Source: CAZGIF01 sp964526045
GTDB taxonomy: Bacteria > Patescibacteriota > Gracilibacteria > Absconditabacterales > Absconditicoccaceae
Length of the DNA stretch: 64,000 bases
Assembly (NCBI GenBank): GCA_964526045.1
Contig: CAZGIF010000003.1
Location: 142,909 to 206,908, forward strand
Reading direction: 5' to 3'
Position 1 is the stretch's first letter. Each line of letters starts with the position of its first letter. A program made the position numbers and the translations under genes. Below, piece by piece: positions 53,345-64,000 of this stretch. Below the pieces are notes generated by a model. That model saw nothing but the letters and a program-made list of their open reading frames with translations. It did no database searches and had not been told where the DNA came from.

Positions 53345-54559
53345 ATGACTAAAGACCAAGCAACCAAAAATATTCGTATACAAAAACGAATTAATATAAT
53401 TTCAGGAATTGTTTTTTTGTTGCCTGTGATTACTTTGTTGTATCAACAAGTATGATTAAGTACATTTGAAATTGTGTTATTGTCAAACATTGCGACAACT
53501 GTTATTTGGTTGTTTGAATTGCCAACGTCAGTTTTGGCTGATACTTTAGGTAGAAAAAGATCTTTATTGATTTCTGTTGTCTGCAATTTTTTGTCTGCAT
53601 TCACACTTTTTTTGTTTCCAACGTTTGTGTGATTTATTGTTGCAGCAGTTTTTGCTGCTTTGTACCGAAGTTTTTGGAGTGGAACGTGACAAGCTTTTTT
53701 GGAAGAAAATCTCAATATTTTAGGTAAGAAAAAAGAGTTTTGAAAAACAATTGGTGATTTTATGTTTTGGGAAAATAACGTCAAAATCATTTTGCCAGTT
53801 TTGAGTTGATTGTGTATCAAGTATTTTTGAGATTATAGTTATACGATCTTGGCGTGACTGGATGTTGTGTTTGCTTGAATCCTGATCTACCTGACCTATA
53901 TGTTATATGAAACAAATGTTCCTGTTGTTGGCTCAATCAAAGTCTTTATTAAAAATAATATAAACACTGCTCGTGATGCTTTTGCCTCAATTTTTTCGAA
54001 CAAAAAGATAAAGTTATTGTTGTTTTTTAGAACGTTTTGAAATCACATATCATTGTTGCCATTACTTTTGTTGCCATTGTTGGTTGAACAAGGTATGCCT
54101 GACTGGATATGATGAATTGTGCTTACAATAAGTGCGATTTTCTTATCTTTTAGTTACAAAATTAGTAATTATCTTGCTGAACGTTTTTCATATACATGAG
54201 TGTGGTTAGGTTCTGTAATTTTGCAAGCATTTTTGCTGATAATCATAGGGTTTGTCTGATGATTGCATTGGACTATACTTGCGATATTGTTTTGCGTATG
54301 GAATATGTGAGATGGCGGACGACAACCTGCGCGAAATCATCTACTCGTTCATGCCTGAGCATCCAAAGCAATTGCAACGACAAGATCTATTATATTTGCA
54401 ATATTTGCTCTTCGAACAACACTATGAAAATACGCTCTCAGTTATATTTCTCCTTTTGATGCATTTTTTGTTATTTGAGCTATAATGTTATGTAGTAGTT
54501 TGATTTTTTGGAAATACAAATCTATTTTATCATGAGATACTAGCGATGATGAGTTGTAA
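53345..54559 (+). CDS. major facilitator superfamily transporter
   Basis: A 404-aa membrane protein with 11-12 predicted helices. The cytoplasmic loop between helices 2 and 3 reads ELPTSVLADTLGRKRSLL, the D-x-x-GRK(R) motif A that defines the MFS. RSFWSGTGQAFLEENL is a transmembrane entry, and the second half has a large loop (IKVFIKNNINTARDAF) and more helices. GMGDGGRQPARN appears late, probably a loop. Substrate not predictable. The stop overlaps the DUF1801-like gene by 11 bp. Confidence 0.88.
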
Positions 54560-54950
54560 GAAAACACCAAAATTCTCTTCTGCTGATCAACGACAAAATT
54601 CTCTTCCAATCTCACTTTACCCTCACGTACAAGCAGTCAGATGACTTCTTTTGTCTAGTGATTGAGTTGTTGAATCACTCAAGTTTAATCTGTGTTTTTA
54701 TACATATCGCAAACATATGCTTTTGTATCTCAATTGCGAAAAAAAGAATCAAAAAAAGAAGATACTGACACTGTGATGGTGCCAATGATCTTCTTTGTTG
54801 GAATACAATCCTTTGTACAGTTCGTTATTGACGTGAGAAACAACTATGGTCAAAAAACAATTTATTACAGTTGATACATTGTTGAATACATCTTTGCTAT
54901 CGCAGATTTTGACAGATTCATGTTTGTTGATTGATAAGAAAGTAGGGTAG
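54549..54950 (+). CDS. DUF1801 (YdhG-like) protein
   Basis: A 133-aa protein starting inside the MFS gene (ATG 54549). RGLLLSSDGVVESLKFNLCFYTYRKHMLLYLNCEKK and ILTLGWCQGSSLLE fit the DUF1801/YdhG pattern (iE.iKWg.PfY.y.....yl......h..l.f..G..L). The family is related to the CyaY/YdhG fold and its function is unclear. The frame is open throughout, whereas the competing frame on the same strand is broken by TAG and TAA near its start. Confidence 0.65.
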
Positions 54951-55031
54951 TTTTTTTTGATTGATGACATAAGATTTTCATGTTTCTATCTCAAAACGCT
55001 TCGCTGTGACTTCTTTCAAATAAAAATGATT

Positions 55032-55060
55032 TTACTTTTTGTTGCCGTCACAAAAAGTAA
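55032..55060. repeat. palindromic hairpin
   Basis: Perfect 11-base arms TTACTTTTTGT / ACAAAAAGTAA with a 7-base loop. Confidence 0.85.
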
Positions 55061-55312
55061 CAAAAAAGACTCTTTCTTGCGAACCTCGCCACGTTTAGAT
55101 AGACCAAAACGGATATTCTCGCTCAGACAAGACGCAAGAAACAAAGCGTATGTTATAGACAAAACGTTTTTATTTGAGTGTGTTTTTGAAGAGAAAATTG
55201 CGAGATTTGTAGAAAAAATAGAGAATGCCTGGGTGGGAACGAGTCAATATTTTATATCAAACGTACAAGTTAAATAGTAACTATCTTGCTTTTCTCTTCT
55301 TGATTTTTTGAT

Positions 55313-55336
55313 TACTTTTGCATCAAGGCAAAAGTA
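55313..55336. repeat. palindromic hairpin
   Basis: Perfect 9-base arms TACTTTTGC / GCAAAAGTA with a 6-base loop; similar in composition to the hairpin at 55032. Confidence 0.75.
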
Positions 55337-55417
55337 CAGTCTTAGCGAAGCATTTTGTTTATATTAATACAAAATACTAACAAGTTTATACTCTCGCAAT
55401 GTTCTCTTCTGATCATT

Positions 55418-55750
55418 CTATCCAACTTTACATCAATTTTTGATAGTACGTTCTGGTTGTAACAATACAACATCGTTGTTTTCGTCATAAATTCACATCA
55501 CAAGACATTCTGACATGATTGGTCAAATTTGTTTTGGTGGAAAGTTTATGACAGCGATAATTTGTTTTCCAACACAATCATTTGTTTGATAATGGTGGGT
55601 TATTTGTGCGCTTGTCTTTTTGATGCCAATGTCTGGTCAAAAATCAATTTCCATTTTGTAAGCTGGTTTGCGTGCTTGTGTAAATATTTCACAAGTAACA
55701 ATTGTTCAAACTCTCATATCTATTTTTGCAAAATCATCTCGTCAGATCAT
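55418..55750 (-). CDS. csaA: CsaA-like tRNA-binding (OB-fold) protein
   Basis: A 110-aa protein, the usual size for CsaA. DDFAKIDMRVGTIVTCEIFTQARKPAYKMEIDFGPDIGIKKTSAQITHHY matches CsaA (F.kvDiRvG.I....fpeArkPAykl.iDFG...G.k.SsAQit..Y). VGKQIIAVINFPPKQIGPIMSECLVMG matches L.g.qV..VvNfpp.qIg...SE.LvlG, the EMAP/tRNA-binding core. CsaA binds tRNA and shows chaperone-like activity. Upstream in-frame sequence allows a longer product. Confidence 0.9.
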
Positions 55751-55838
55751 TTTTCCGTGTGACAAAAATATAAAGCGTACTTCTTTACTGTATTTTTTGA
55801 TAATTTCTTCACAGGTACTTTAAACTCATTGTAACTTA

Positions 55839-57635
55839 CTACTCTCACAAAAAACTTCCTCACTGTAGCGATCGTAGTTTCTTGTATTGACCATCTTCTT
55901 TTTGGAGTAGTTCTTCGTGTGTTCCTTGTTCTATAATACGTCCATTATCCATGACAACGATTCTATCCATTTCCATGACAGTTGATAGTCTATGTGCAAC
56001 AACTATTGCAGTTTTGTTTTCCAATACTTTGTGCATTGCTTGTTGGATAAAATGCTCTGACTCACTGTCAAGTGACGACGTTGCTTCATCCAATACCAAT
56101 ATGTGTTTGTTTTCGAGCATAGCTCTAGCGATTGCGATTCTTTGACGCTGTCATCCAGATAATTTGACTCATCTTTCTCAGACGAGCGTATCATAACCAC
56201 TTTCTAGATCTTTGACAAATTCATGACAATGAGCGAGTTTTGATGCATGCAAGATTTCCTCGTCACTTGCATCTGGCTTACCATATGCAATGTTTTCTTT
56301 GATTGATCTATGAAAGAGGAGTGGTTCTTGTGGTACAAGAGAAATACTTTGCCTCAGGCTTTCTTGTGTAACATGTGCTATATTTTGACCGTCAAATAAT
56401 ATTTCTCCCTTTTGTATATCAAAAAAACGAAAAAGTAATCTGACCAAACTTGTCTTTCCTGATCCACTATGTCCGACAAATGCTACTTTTTCTCATGCCT
56501 TAATAGACAATGAAAAGTCCTTGAACAATGGTTTGGGTTTTTTGTAGCCAAACGTCATATCTTTGATCTCAATACGACCAGCAGTCAGTTTCAATTCTTT
56601 TGTACTAGTGTCTTTTATTGCGTGAGGTGTATGTAAGATGTCTATCATTTCTGCTGATTCGCTTATCATTTGGTATATTCTTTTGAATGTATTTCAAATA
56701 TTGAATAGTTGGTCAAAAATACGAAATGTGTACATTTGTAACAAAACTATTGTTCAAATAGTAATCAAATCTTGCCCCCAAAATATAATCGTCGAGTATA
56801 ACAATCCCATATGTACAACAACCATACTAGTTCAGTTGATTGCATGAATTATATTAGACTTTTTCCGTGAGACTTTTGTTGCTGCAACTACTTCCAGAAC
56901 GCTTTTTTTGAAACGACTATTTTCGTATCTATAAGCCCCAAATGATGATATAGTAAAGTTATTTCCTATACTATCAGATAGTGCTCATGTCAGACGAGAT
57001 CGTTCTTCGCTTGCGAATATTTCTGATGGTAGTTTTCGCTTTTGTAACCGATATTGCATAGCACAGTATACAACAAGTCGTACTGTAAAAATGATTCAAA
57101 GTTGAATGTTTTCTGTATAGATTATCGGAATAACGAGCAAGAGGCTTATGATTGGTCACATAAGATTAAATAGAATTGCATCTGTAAATCATTCGTATGA
57201 AAATACAAGTTTATTTACTTTTTTGACCAAAGATCAAACAAAATTATCTGTAAAAAACCCATATGAATGTTTGTGTAAATACTCAAAACATTCTTGATAA
57301 ATTCTTCTCATACTATTTGGCTGTAGCTGTACGATACAATATTCAATCACTCTCCATGTCAGTTGAGATGTTATCTCAATCATCATCGCAATAACCAACA
57401 CTCCAAGGAGTTGATCAACAAAAGCTCATTTTGCTCATCAAGTATATGTTCCGATGATGTCAATAATTTGCTTGTAGTATAATGGTACGGAAGTAGCCAG
57501 TATAACAGTCAATACTCTACAAAAGAATATTGTCCAAAAGTATCACTTTTGTTGCATACTTATACGCCAAAAGTATTTCATAACTCTCATTGGTTCTAGT
57601 TTTGATTTTGGTGTCTTTTCTTTTTTTTGTATCAT
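55839..57635 (-). CDS. ABC exporter half-transporter (TMD-NBD)
   Basis: A 598-aa protein with an N-terminal six-helix domain and a C-terminal ATPase: Walker A GHSGSGKTSLV, Q-loop LVPQEPLLFHRS, signature KLSGGQRQRIAIARAML, Walker B ILVLDEATSSLD, H-loop VVAHRLST. Typical of lipid, peptide or drug exporters that dimerise. The substrate cannot be told. Stop is TAG 55839-55841 after two Gly codons (TGA/GGA) at the very C-terminus. Confidence 0.94.
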
Positions 57636-57700
57636 TTTTTGATGTATATAATAAATTTGTTTTTTAGAATTATTTTTAGAATATTGCTTAGAATTTGTTT

Positions 57701-59167
57701 TTATAGTAACGTTTCATAGATCAGGCACAAACGTTTATTTTGTATATCATAGACTTTATTGCAATTGATTTGCTCACAAAAGTATGTATCGTGACTCACC
57801 AACAGTAGTGATCATTCATACCCTTCGAGCATGTGTTCTATACTTTCTCTCGTTGGTATATCGAGATGATTCGTAGGTTCATCCAAAATCAATACATCGC
57901 AAGGGGTTTCGGTTAGACATAAACATTGAAGTTTTACCTTTTGTCCGTAACTCAATTCTGCAACTTTGACATGTAAATGTTGATCGAGTCATATATTTGC
58001 AGTCATATTGTAGATGTCTGTTTCTGACAAAAGATGTTGTCGTTGTTTTGTAATTCGAGTACGAACGTCTAGTGTCTCGTCTATGATCGCAGAATGTTGA
58101 GATAAATAAGCATACTTTAGTGTTTGTTGCTGTTGATCTGCTGCTTGTATGTTTTTGTTGTCTACATGGTGTAGAATAGCTTTTAGAAGAGTAGACTTTC
58201 ATGATCAATTTGGTCACGAAATACGTATTCTATCTTTGCCATATACTCACAAATGTACGTTTTCAATTAGAGACATTCAATCGTGTCAGATAGATTTTTT
58301 TTGGAATGTATACAAATGTTTGGCTTTATGTTTTCATCAATCTAATACAAACGTAGCATTTTTTTCGATATGTGGTTTTTCGATGTCAGATCCATAAATA
58401 TCTCTTTCGACAAACTTTTGTTTGTGTCTGATAAGACGTCATAGTGCTGGACTTGGAGCAACAGACGCTCTTTGTCTCATAGTTGCTAATCGCTGTTCTC
58501 GTTTTTTTTTGGTTTTTTCAAGACGCTTCCATTCTTGATAAGCTTGATCTCGTTCTAGTTGCTGTTGTGTTTTGAATGCATCGTAATTTCAAGTATATAA
58601 TCTACAATCTTTGTTTATTTGCAAAATATGTGTCGCTGTTTGGTTGATGAAATGTCTATCATGTGAAACAAAAAGACATATTCACCCAAAACCACGTATA
58701 TGTTCACTAACAATCTCGACGCTTTTGGTGTCCATATGATTTGTTGGTTCGTCAAACAACCGAACATCTGCTTCTTGTAACAAAAACGAGCATAGTCTGA
58801 CTTTTTGTTTTTCTCATCACGATAATGACTGGCAAGAATTGCCTAAATCGACTGTAAGATCGAGACGATCTACCATATCATATATTTTGTATTCTTGTCG
58901 ATGATCAATAGTTTGGGACAAAAAATCTAAGACTGATATATTTGGAAGTTGTACATCTTGTTCTCGATAATGTATAAAAAGTCACTTTTTGCCTATTCAT
59001 CACGTATCTGAGGATTCTATACCAGCCACTATACGCAAAAATGTTGATTTGCCACATCCATTTGGTCATACAATTGCTATCTTTTGTCAAGCATGAAAAC
59101 TCATACTACAGTTTTGAAAAAGAGGACTTGTATATCACTTGGAAATATTGGTAAGATGAAGAGACAT
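57701..59167 (-). CDS. ABC-F family ATPase (ribosome-associated)
   Basis: About 488 aa with two ATPase domains and no membrane segments. Domain 1: GPNGCGKSTFLRI, signature SLSGGEKQKVRLC, LFDEPTNHMD. The linker is charged and helical (AYQEWKRLEKTKKKREQRL). Domain 2: SGPNGSGKSTLLKA, LSYGQKVKLQCL, LILDEPTNHLD. ABC-F proteins such as EttA and Uup bind the ribosome E-site and rescue translation or give antibiotic resistance. The signature of domain 2 is LSYGQ. ATG 59185 is an alternative start six codons upstream. Confidence 0.92.
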
Positions 59168-59356
59168 AATATGAGTGCAGCTCATAAATAAGTGTTACGT
59201 ATAAGCTACGTTATATATTCTAGTACGACTGACGTTGTTTTTTGTGACAAATCCGCAAATGTCAAAACTATTTTTTTGAGCAGATATCGACATTCTTGTC
59301 TTTTGGTTTCTATTATTTATACTGCATGTATTATATTTTTTATATTAAATTTTTTT

Positions 59357-60667
59357 ATGAAAAAGTCTTCTTCATCGATTTTTTGATTTTTTGATCGTAT
59401 ATGAGATAAAGCAATTGCTATGTATAACGATATTTGAAAAAATATTAATATATTTATTGAATGAAAAAGAAAACCTCGTCGTGCATCATCTCATTCAAAT
59501 CTCGATTCTAGTTTACAAACGCTTCCAAAACCACAGCGTCCTCATACCGACTCACAACTTATCAAGATATCTACACATAGTATGATCATGTTTTGGGTGA
59601 TAGGAGCTTTGATTGCGTATACGTGATATATCGCATATGAGTGACTGCACATTATTTATATTATCATTACGTGATTGATTATATCGATAGCGATTGAGTC
59701 TGCGATAGTTTTTTTTTCTCGTTGGGTAACCAGATGACGGGCGATAGCAATTAGTTATGGTTTGTTGTTGGTATTTATGTCGTTATGAATTGTTGTTTTT
59801 ATACCACTTATGGTTGAACAGTGAGATATTTTGATCAAAATGCTTGTCGAAATATTCAAAAAGTGACAGCTCATTATTCAACAACAATGACTAGAATGAT
59901 TTGTGCTGACACTGACACGAATGCCAGAGTTTTTCCAAGAGAGACTGTTGACCTTGATTGCAGATAGCCAAATAGAGTGAGCAGTACAACAATTTTTGCA
60001 ACAAAACATGACAAATCTACTCGCTTTTGGTAGAGCGTATGTTCCCGAAGTTGGAAATTTGATTCTCCTTTTTGTAGAAAAATTTATATGATTTTTGATA
60101 GATTTCTCTTTGGTATTTGTATTGGCGGTTTTATGTTCAGTAGAAAAACCTGCTGTTGCTAGATTTTTAGCTTCTTTGTGAGGTAAAAAACACGCATCAT
60201 ATCGACAAAGAAAAGTTGAACTTTTGTACAAAAAGCTCGGAAGTTGGCTCAAATGACAATTCATATTGTGTATATTTATTGGAGTTGCTGTTGGTATTTG
60301 TATGATGATTTTGTCATTGTTTTGACTTACTATACCAAACAGTACATCAATAGCGCTTCTTGCATGATTGACAGAATTTGTACCATATGTCTGACCAATA
60401 TTATGATCTGTACCTGCAATTATTATTGCAACCGTTTCTCATGGATGGATATGAATGTTTGTTATGTTGTGAGTGTTTTTGTTAGTACAACAATTTGAAA
60501 ACAATATTCTGGTGCCTCGAGTGATGAACAAAGCGTTGTGAGTTAATCCTGTTGTGATTTTTGTGAGTATGTTGATCTGATGAGTCGCGTTGTGATTCTT
60601 GGGTATCTTGCTTGCGGTGCCAATTGCAGTCATTACAACATTGCTTTTGGATGATGACTTCGAATAA
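59357..60667 (+). CDS. AI-2E family (PerM/TqsA-like) membrane transporter
   Basis: A 436-aa protein. A Ser/Lys/Pro-rich cytoplasmic N-terminus of about 85 residues precedes seven or eight helices. GLLLVFMSLGIVVFIPLMVEQ and FILCIFIGVAVGICMMIL match the middle, and the C-terminal hallmark TEFVPYVGPILGSVPAIIIA ... QQFENNILVPRVMNKALGVNPVVI is the AI-2E family core (iP.iGp.igaipa.l.a...; ve.n.l.P.i.g...glhPl..l). Members export autoinducer-2 or act as Na+/H+ or Na+(Li+)/H+ antiporters, so substrate is uncertain. A terminator follows. Confidence 0.92.
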
Positions 60668-60728
60668 TTACAAAAACCAACTATTATGATAATATGATTT
60701 CCCACTTTCATACTAGCACCAAAAAGAG

Positions 60729-60758
60729 TATACTGACACTGTTGTCAGTATATTTTTT
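60729..60758 (+). terminator. rho-independent terminator
   Basis: Nine-base stem TATACTGAC / GTCAGTATA, 6-base loop, then six T's, after the AI-2E gene. Confidence 0.9.
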
Positions 60759-60808
60759 GTATATTGCTATAAAAATCAAAGTGAGCGTTTTATTTTGTTA
60801 TACATCGC

Positions 60809-62422
60809 ATGAAAAATAGTGATTTATTGGTACAATGTTTAGAAAATGAATGAGTAACACATATTTTTGGAGTCCCTTGAGAAGAGAATTTGGATGTGTT
60901 AGAATCTCTTAGAACTTCTTCTATCACGCTTATTACTACAAGAAACGAACAAACAGCAGTATTTATTGCTGCAAACTACGGAAGATTAACGGGGAAGCCT
61001 TGAGTTGCTATCGCTACGCTCGGACCCTGAGCAACAAATATGGTAACATGAGTCGCATATGCGCATCTTGGGGCGATGCCTGTTGTTGTTATTACCTGAC
61101 AAAAACCTATCAAACATTCTAAACAATGACAATTTCAAGTATTGGATGTAGTTGCGATGATGAAACCACTTACCAAACGAGCTACAAGTATTGTTTGATG
61201 AGAGCGTATTTCTTCTACTATTAGGCAAGCGTGGAAACTTGCTGAACTTGAAAGACCAGGACCGGTACATATCGAGTTGCCAGAAGATATAGCAGGAGAG
61301 TCAATTGATTGATATCTTCCATTGCCTCATCAAAAAATCAGAAGACCACAAATTGATCAAAAAATGATTGAACTGTTGGTTACCAAACTGCAATTAGCAA
61401 AACGTCCTATAATTTTGGTTGGAGCTTGAGCAAATCGCAAAAGAATAACTCGTTATTTGACCCAATTTATCAAACAAACAAATATACCATTTTTTAGTTC
61501 ACAGATGTGAAAGTGAGTCGTAGACGAACGTCTTGATCAAAACTTATGAACAGCTGCACTAACAGAACATGACTATATCCACAAAGCTATAGAACAAGCA
61601 GATTGTATCATAGCTGTATGACATGATACTATTGAAAAACCCACTCATATTGTAGGTAGTCAACATGTTGATTTGATTCATATCAACTTTTATCCAGCAC
61701 AAACAGATGCATTGTATGTGCCTCATGTAGAAGTTATAGGTGATATTTGAAATACATTTTGGCAGTTATGTGAAGCTAATGTTGATACATCGCACCGAGA
61801 TCATACTTCTATCTATGAACAAAAAAAGATTATAGATCAAAAACTGCAAGCTCAAACTGATCATGCATTAGCACTAAAAGATATGACTCCAGCACGTTGT
61901 ATTCATGATATTCATGCCTTGTATGCAGATGATGGTATTGTTTGTTTGGATAACGGTTTGTACAAAGTACGATTTGCAAGAATGTACAAAGCATACCATC
62001 CACAAAGTCTTTTGTTAGACAACGCTCTTGCAACTATGGGAGCATGATATAGTACCGCAATTGCAGCAAAACTTTTTGAACCACAAAAGCACGTCGTAGC
62101 AGTTGTTTGAGATGGAGGTATAATGATGAATTTGGGAGACATTGAGACTATCGTCAAACTGTGATTGGATATGACAATCGTTATTCTCAACGACAATGCA
62201 TACGGTATGATCAAACGAAAACAACATCATCACGGTTTTGATGACTATTGATTAGATCTACAAAATCCTGATTTTGTAAAAATTGCAGATGCTTTTGGTG
62301 CACACTGATATCTTGTGACATCTCCAGAGGAGTTCTCTCCATTGCTCCAAAAATGCAAAAATAGTTCATGACTTCATATTATTGATCTACGTTTTGTATA
62401 TCCCAATGATATTGTAGACTAA
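60809..62422 (+). CDS. thiamine-pyrophosphate enzyme, acetolactate synthase-like
   Basis: A 537-aa enzyme. FGVPGEEN opens it, TTRNEQTAVF carries the catalytic Glu 47, GRLTGKPGVAIATLGPGATN the substrate loop and TGQKPIKHSKQGQFQ the FAD/pyruvate-site region. VVGDGGIMMNLGDIETIVK...LNDNAYGMIK is the TPP-binding GDG...N motif (about 434-465). It is AHAS-large-subunit-like, most like catabolic or short-chain ThDP enzymes. No small regulatory subunit or other branched-chain gene is present. The aldehyde dehydrogenase follows 55 bp later, so the two may work in one short pathway (e.g. keto acid to aldehyde to acid) that makes NAD(P)H. This is inference. Confidence 0.9.
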
Positions 62423-62477
62423 AAAATTCAAAAAAATGAAAAAAAACTCCTTTTTTATATTTTTTTTCAAAACACAT

Positions 62478-63929
62478 ATGACAACTACTACCGCATCAAC
62501 TAACCCATTACCTTTGCATATAGCTGGTAAAAAAATAACGTCTGACAGCACACAAGATATTATCTATCCGTATGACGGTTCTACAATTGATAGTGTGTGT
62601 CTTGCCTCGCCACAGCATATTGACCAAGCAATAGAACAGGCACAAGCATCGCTAGTCCATACCAAGAAACTTGCACCATACCAAAAATGAGATATTTTGA
62701 GAAATATTATGCAATGAATACAAGACCAACATGAAGAGTTTTCTCAACTATTGGCTCGCGAAAATGGGAAAACGATTTCTGAGTCTCGCGTAGAAATCGA
62801 TCGTACTATTAACACATTTCGTATTGCAGCTGCAGCGGCTGAACAAGAAATGTGAGAAAGTTTTGATCTTGGAATCAGCCAGGCATGAGTATGACGTCAC
62901 GCTATTGTCTCGTCGTTTCCTATTGGGGTTGTAGCTGGAATTGTTCCATTTAACTTTCCGATGAACCTTGCCGCGCACAAGATTGCACCAGCAATCGCTA
63001 CATGATGTCCTATTATTATCAAACCTGCCAGTGCAACGCCACTGACTATGCTCAAACTTGCAGATATTGTAGCAACATCTGGGTTGCCTGCGTGAGCGTT
63101 TTCTGTTGTACCATGTAGTAGAGAAGTGTGACAACAGCTCGTCGAAGACGATCGTATAGCTTTGTTATCATTTACATGATCTCCACATGTTGGTTGGAAA
63201 ATGAAAGCTCAGTCTAACAAAAAGAAGGTCGTACTTGAACTTGGTTGAAATGCAGCAGTTATCATAGACAAAAACATCATAGACCGAGATCATCTCATCA
63301 AACGTTGTATCACTGGGGCATACTATCAAGCCGGTCAGGTGTGTATTTCTGTACAACGTATTTTGGTGCATCAAGATATTCGTGATGAATTTGTACAAAA
63401 ATTCCTACAAGCTATCGATGCTATGGTGATTTGAGATCCACTTGATCCCAAAACTGATATGTGAGGTATGATTGACAAAAAGAATGCTGATCGTATTCTC
63501 GAACGAATAGACGAAGCACTTGAAGCTTGAGCAACATGTCTTGCCTGAAACAAACGTCTCTCAGATACGCTACTAGCTCCAACACTTCTAGAAAACGTCC
63601 CTATGGATTGTAATGTCGTAGCAGAGGAGGCATTTGGTCCAGTTGCAGTTTTGGATACATTTGCTACTCTCCAAGAAGCAATTGACAAAGTCAATGATTC
63701 AGTATTTGGGCTACAAGTTGGAGTCTTTTCTGACAATATACAAGATATTCGACATATTTTTGAAGAATCTGTTGTTTGATGAGTTATTCACAACGATGTG
63801 CCAAGTTTCCGTGTTGATAGTATGCCGTATGGATGAGTCAAAGATAGCGGACTCTGACGTGAAGGTATTCGCTATGCCATGGATGACATGCAAGAAAAAA
63901 AGGTATTGGTAGTTGATACGAGGAGATAG
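62478..63929 (+). CDS. aldehyde dehydrogenase, NAD(P)+-dependent
   Basis: A 483-aa member of the ALDH superfamily. GVVAGIVPFNFPMNLAAHKIAPA, IIKPASATPL, LLSFTGSPHVGWKM, KVVLELGGNAAVI (Glu about 253) and YYQAGQVCISVQR (Cys about 292) are the canonical motifs, ending in FGLQVGVFS, VIHNDVPSFRVDSMPYGGVKDSGLGREGIRYAM. The pattern is that of succinate-semialdehyde or phosphoglyceraldehyde-type non-phosphorylating enzymes. Start chosen at ATG 62478; ATG 62436 would add a hydrophobic 14-residue extension, which is unlikely for this fold. A strong palindromic terminator follows. Confidence 0.94.
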
Positions 63930-63969
63930 GAATTTGAAGAAAATTTTTTGCTTTTCTAGATACAAAAAA

Positions 63970-63999
63970 CACACTGCAAATTTGCAGTGTGCTTTTTTT
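63970..63999 (+). terminator. rho-independent terminator
   Basis: Near-perfect palindrome CACACTGCAAATTTGCAGTG followed by seven T's, after the aldehyde dehydrogenase gene. Confidence 0.92.
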
Positions 64000-64000
64000 G

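Larger units (their letters stand above)
54951..55417. other. 467-bp region with palindromes, no gene I can support
   Basis: An ORF of 106 codons exists (54957-55277) but has low complexity, an unusual start and a hairpin in its middle, so I treat it as probably not coding. The region contains two hairpins, at 55032-55060 and 55313-55336, and a run of purine-rich sequence. Confidence 0.4.

Noticed and set aside
54692..54874. Alternative plus-strand frame overlapping the DUF1801 gene
   Set aside because: Upstream it is broken by TAG and TAA, whereas the frame at 54549 is open throughout and fits a known family.
54957..55277. Plus-strand ORF of 106 codons
   Set aside because: Starts at TTG, no family features, contains a perfect hairpin in its middle and no TGA codons, unlike neighbouring true genes.
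1..64000. tRNA, rRNA, CRISPR array, insertion sequence or prophage
   Set aside because: No cloverleaf with a T-loop motif, no rRNA, no regularly spaced direct repeats, and no transposase, integrase or phage structural genes were recognised.
1..64000. TGA as a stop, i.e. a fragmented or heavily decayed genome
   Set aside because: Fragments join at TGA into complete families with conserved Gly at those sites; every intact gene ends in TAA or TAG.

Overview
This 64-kb window is AT-rich chromosome from a bacterium that reads UGA as glycine (translation table 25). Read with the standard code almost every gene breaks up at TGA. With TGA as Gly they become full-length proteins with intact family motifs, and every uninterrupted gene ends in TAA or TAG. 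That code, small single-copy genes and the lack of visible Shine-Dalgarno sites point to Candidatus Gracilibacteria or Absconditabacteria (SR1/BD1-5) in the CPR/Patescibacteria. I cannot separate these two from sequence alone.

Layout. 0-5 kb: a Y-family polymerase, a cation/Ca2+ exchanger behind a structured leader, and a lipoprotein with a clan-CD (caspase/legumain-like) Cys-His pair. 5-20 kb: an exported coiled-coil protein with a -1 frameshift at A7, a HIT protein, a stand-alone ADP-ribosyltransferase of the phage polyvalent type, a rhomboid protease, a phosphodiester glycosidase domain protein, a Pif1-like helicase, CutA, MscL, and a run of unknown genes. 20-26 kb (minus): dtd and rsmE, then a response regulator, histidine kinase and exported helical protein, then a GspE/PilB ATPase. 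27-35 kb: exported and membrane proteins (one transglutaminase-like) whose 5' regions share duplicated leader modules. 35-50 kb: a DoxX-like protein, HemW, an isoleucyl-tRNA synthetase with a complete histidine-phosphatase domain inserted, uracil-DNA glycosylase, a large lytic transglycosylase, a CAP-domain protein, two MscS channels, RuvX, an FKBP isomerase and GatA. 50-64 kb: an exported Kazal-type inhibitor, RNase H, photolyase, an MFS transporter, CsaA, an ABC exporter, an ABC-F protein, an AI-2E-family permease, and an acetolactate-synthase-like TPP enzyme next to an aldehyde dehydrogenase.

Themes. There is a large secreted or surface set (transglycosylase, CAP, transglutaminase-like, Kazal, clan CD, phosphodiester glycosidase) and an export-type ATPase, as expected for a small cell living in contact with others. 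DNA repair (Y-polymerase, UDG, photolyase, RuvX, Pif1) and osmotic safety (MscL, two MscS) are well represented. The most unusual items are the chimeric IleRS, the Kazal inhibitor, the ADP-ribosyltransferase, the shared leader modules, and five otherwise intact reading frames that carry in-frame TAA/TAG codons. At least one of those codons lies exactly on a strictly conserved Gln.
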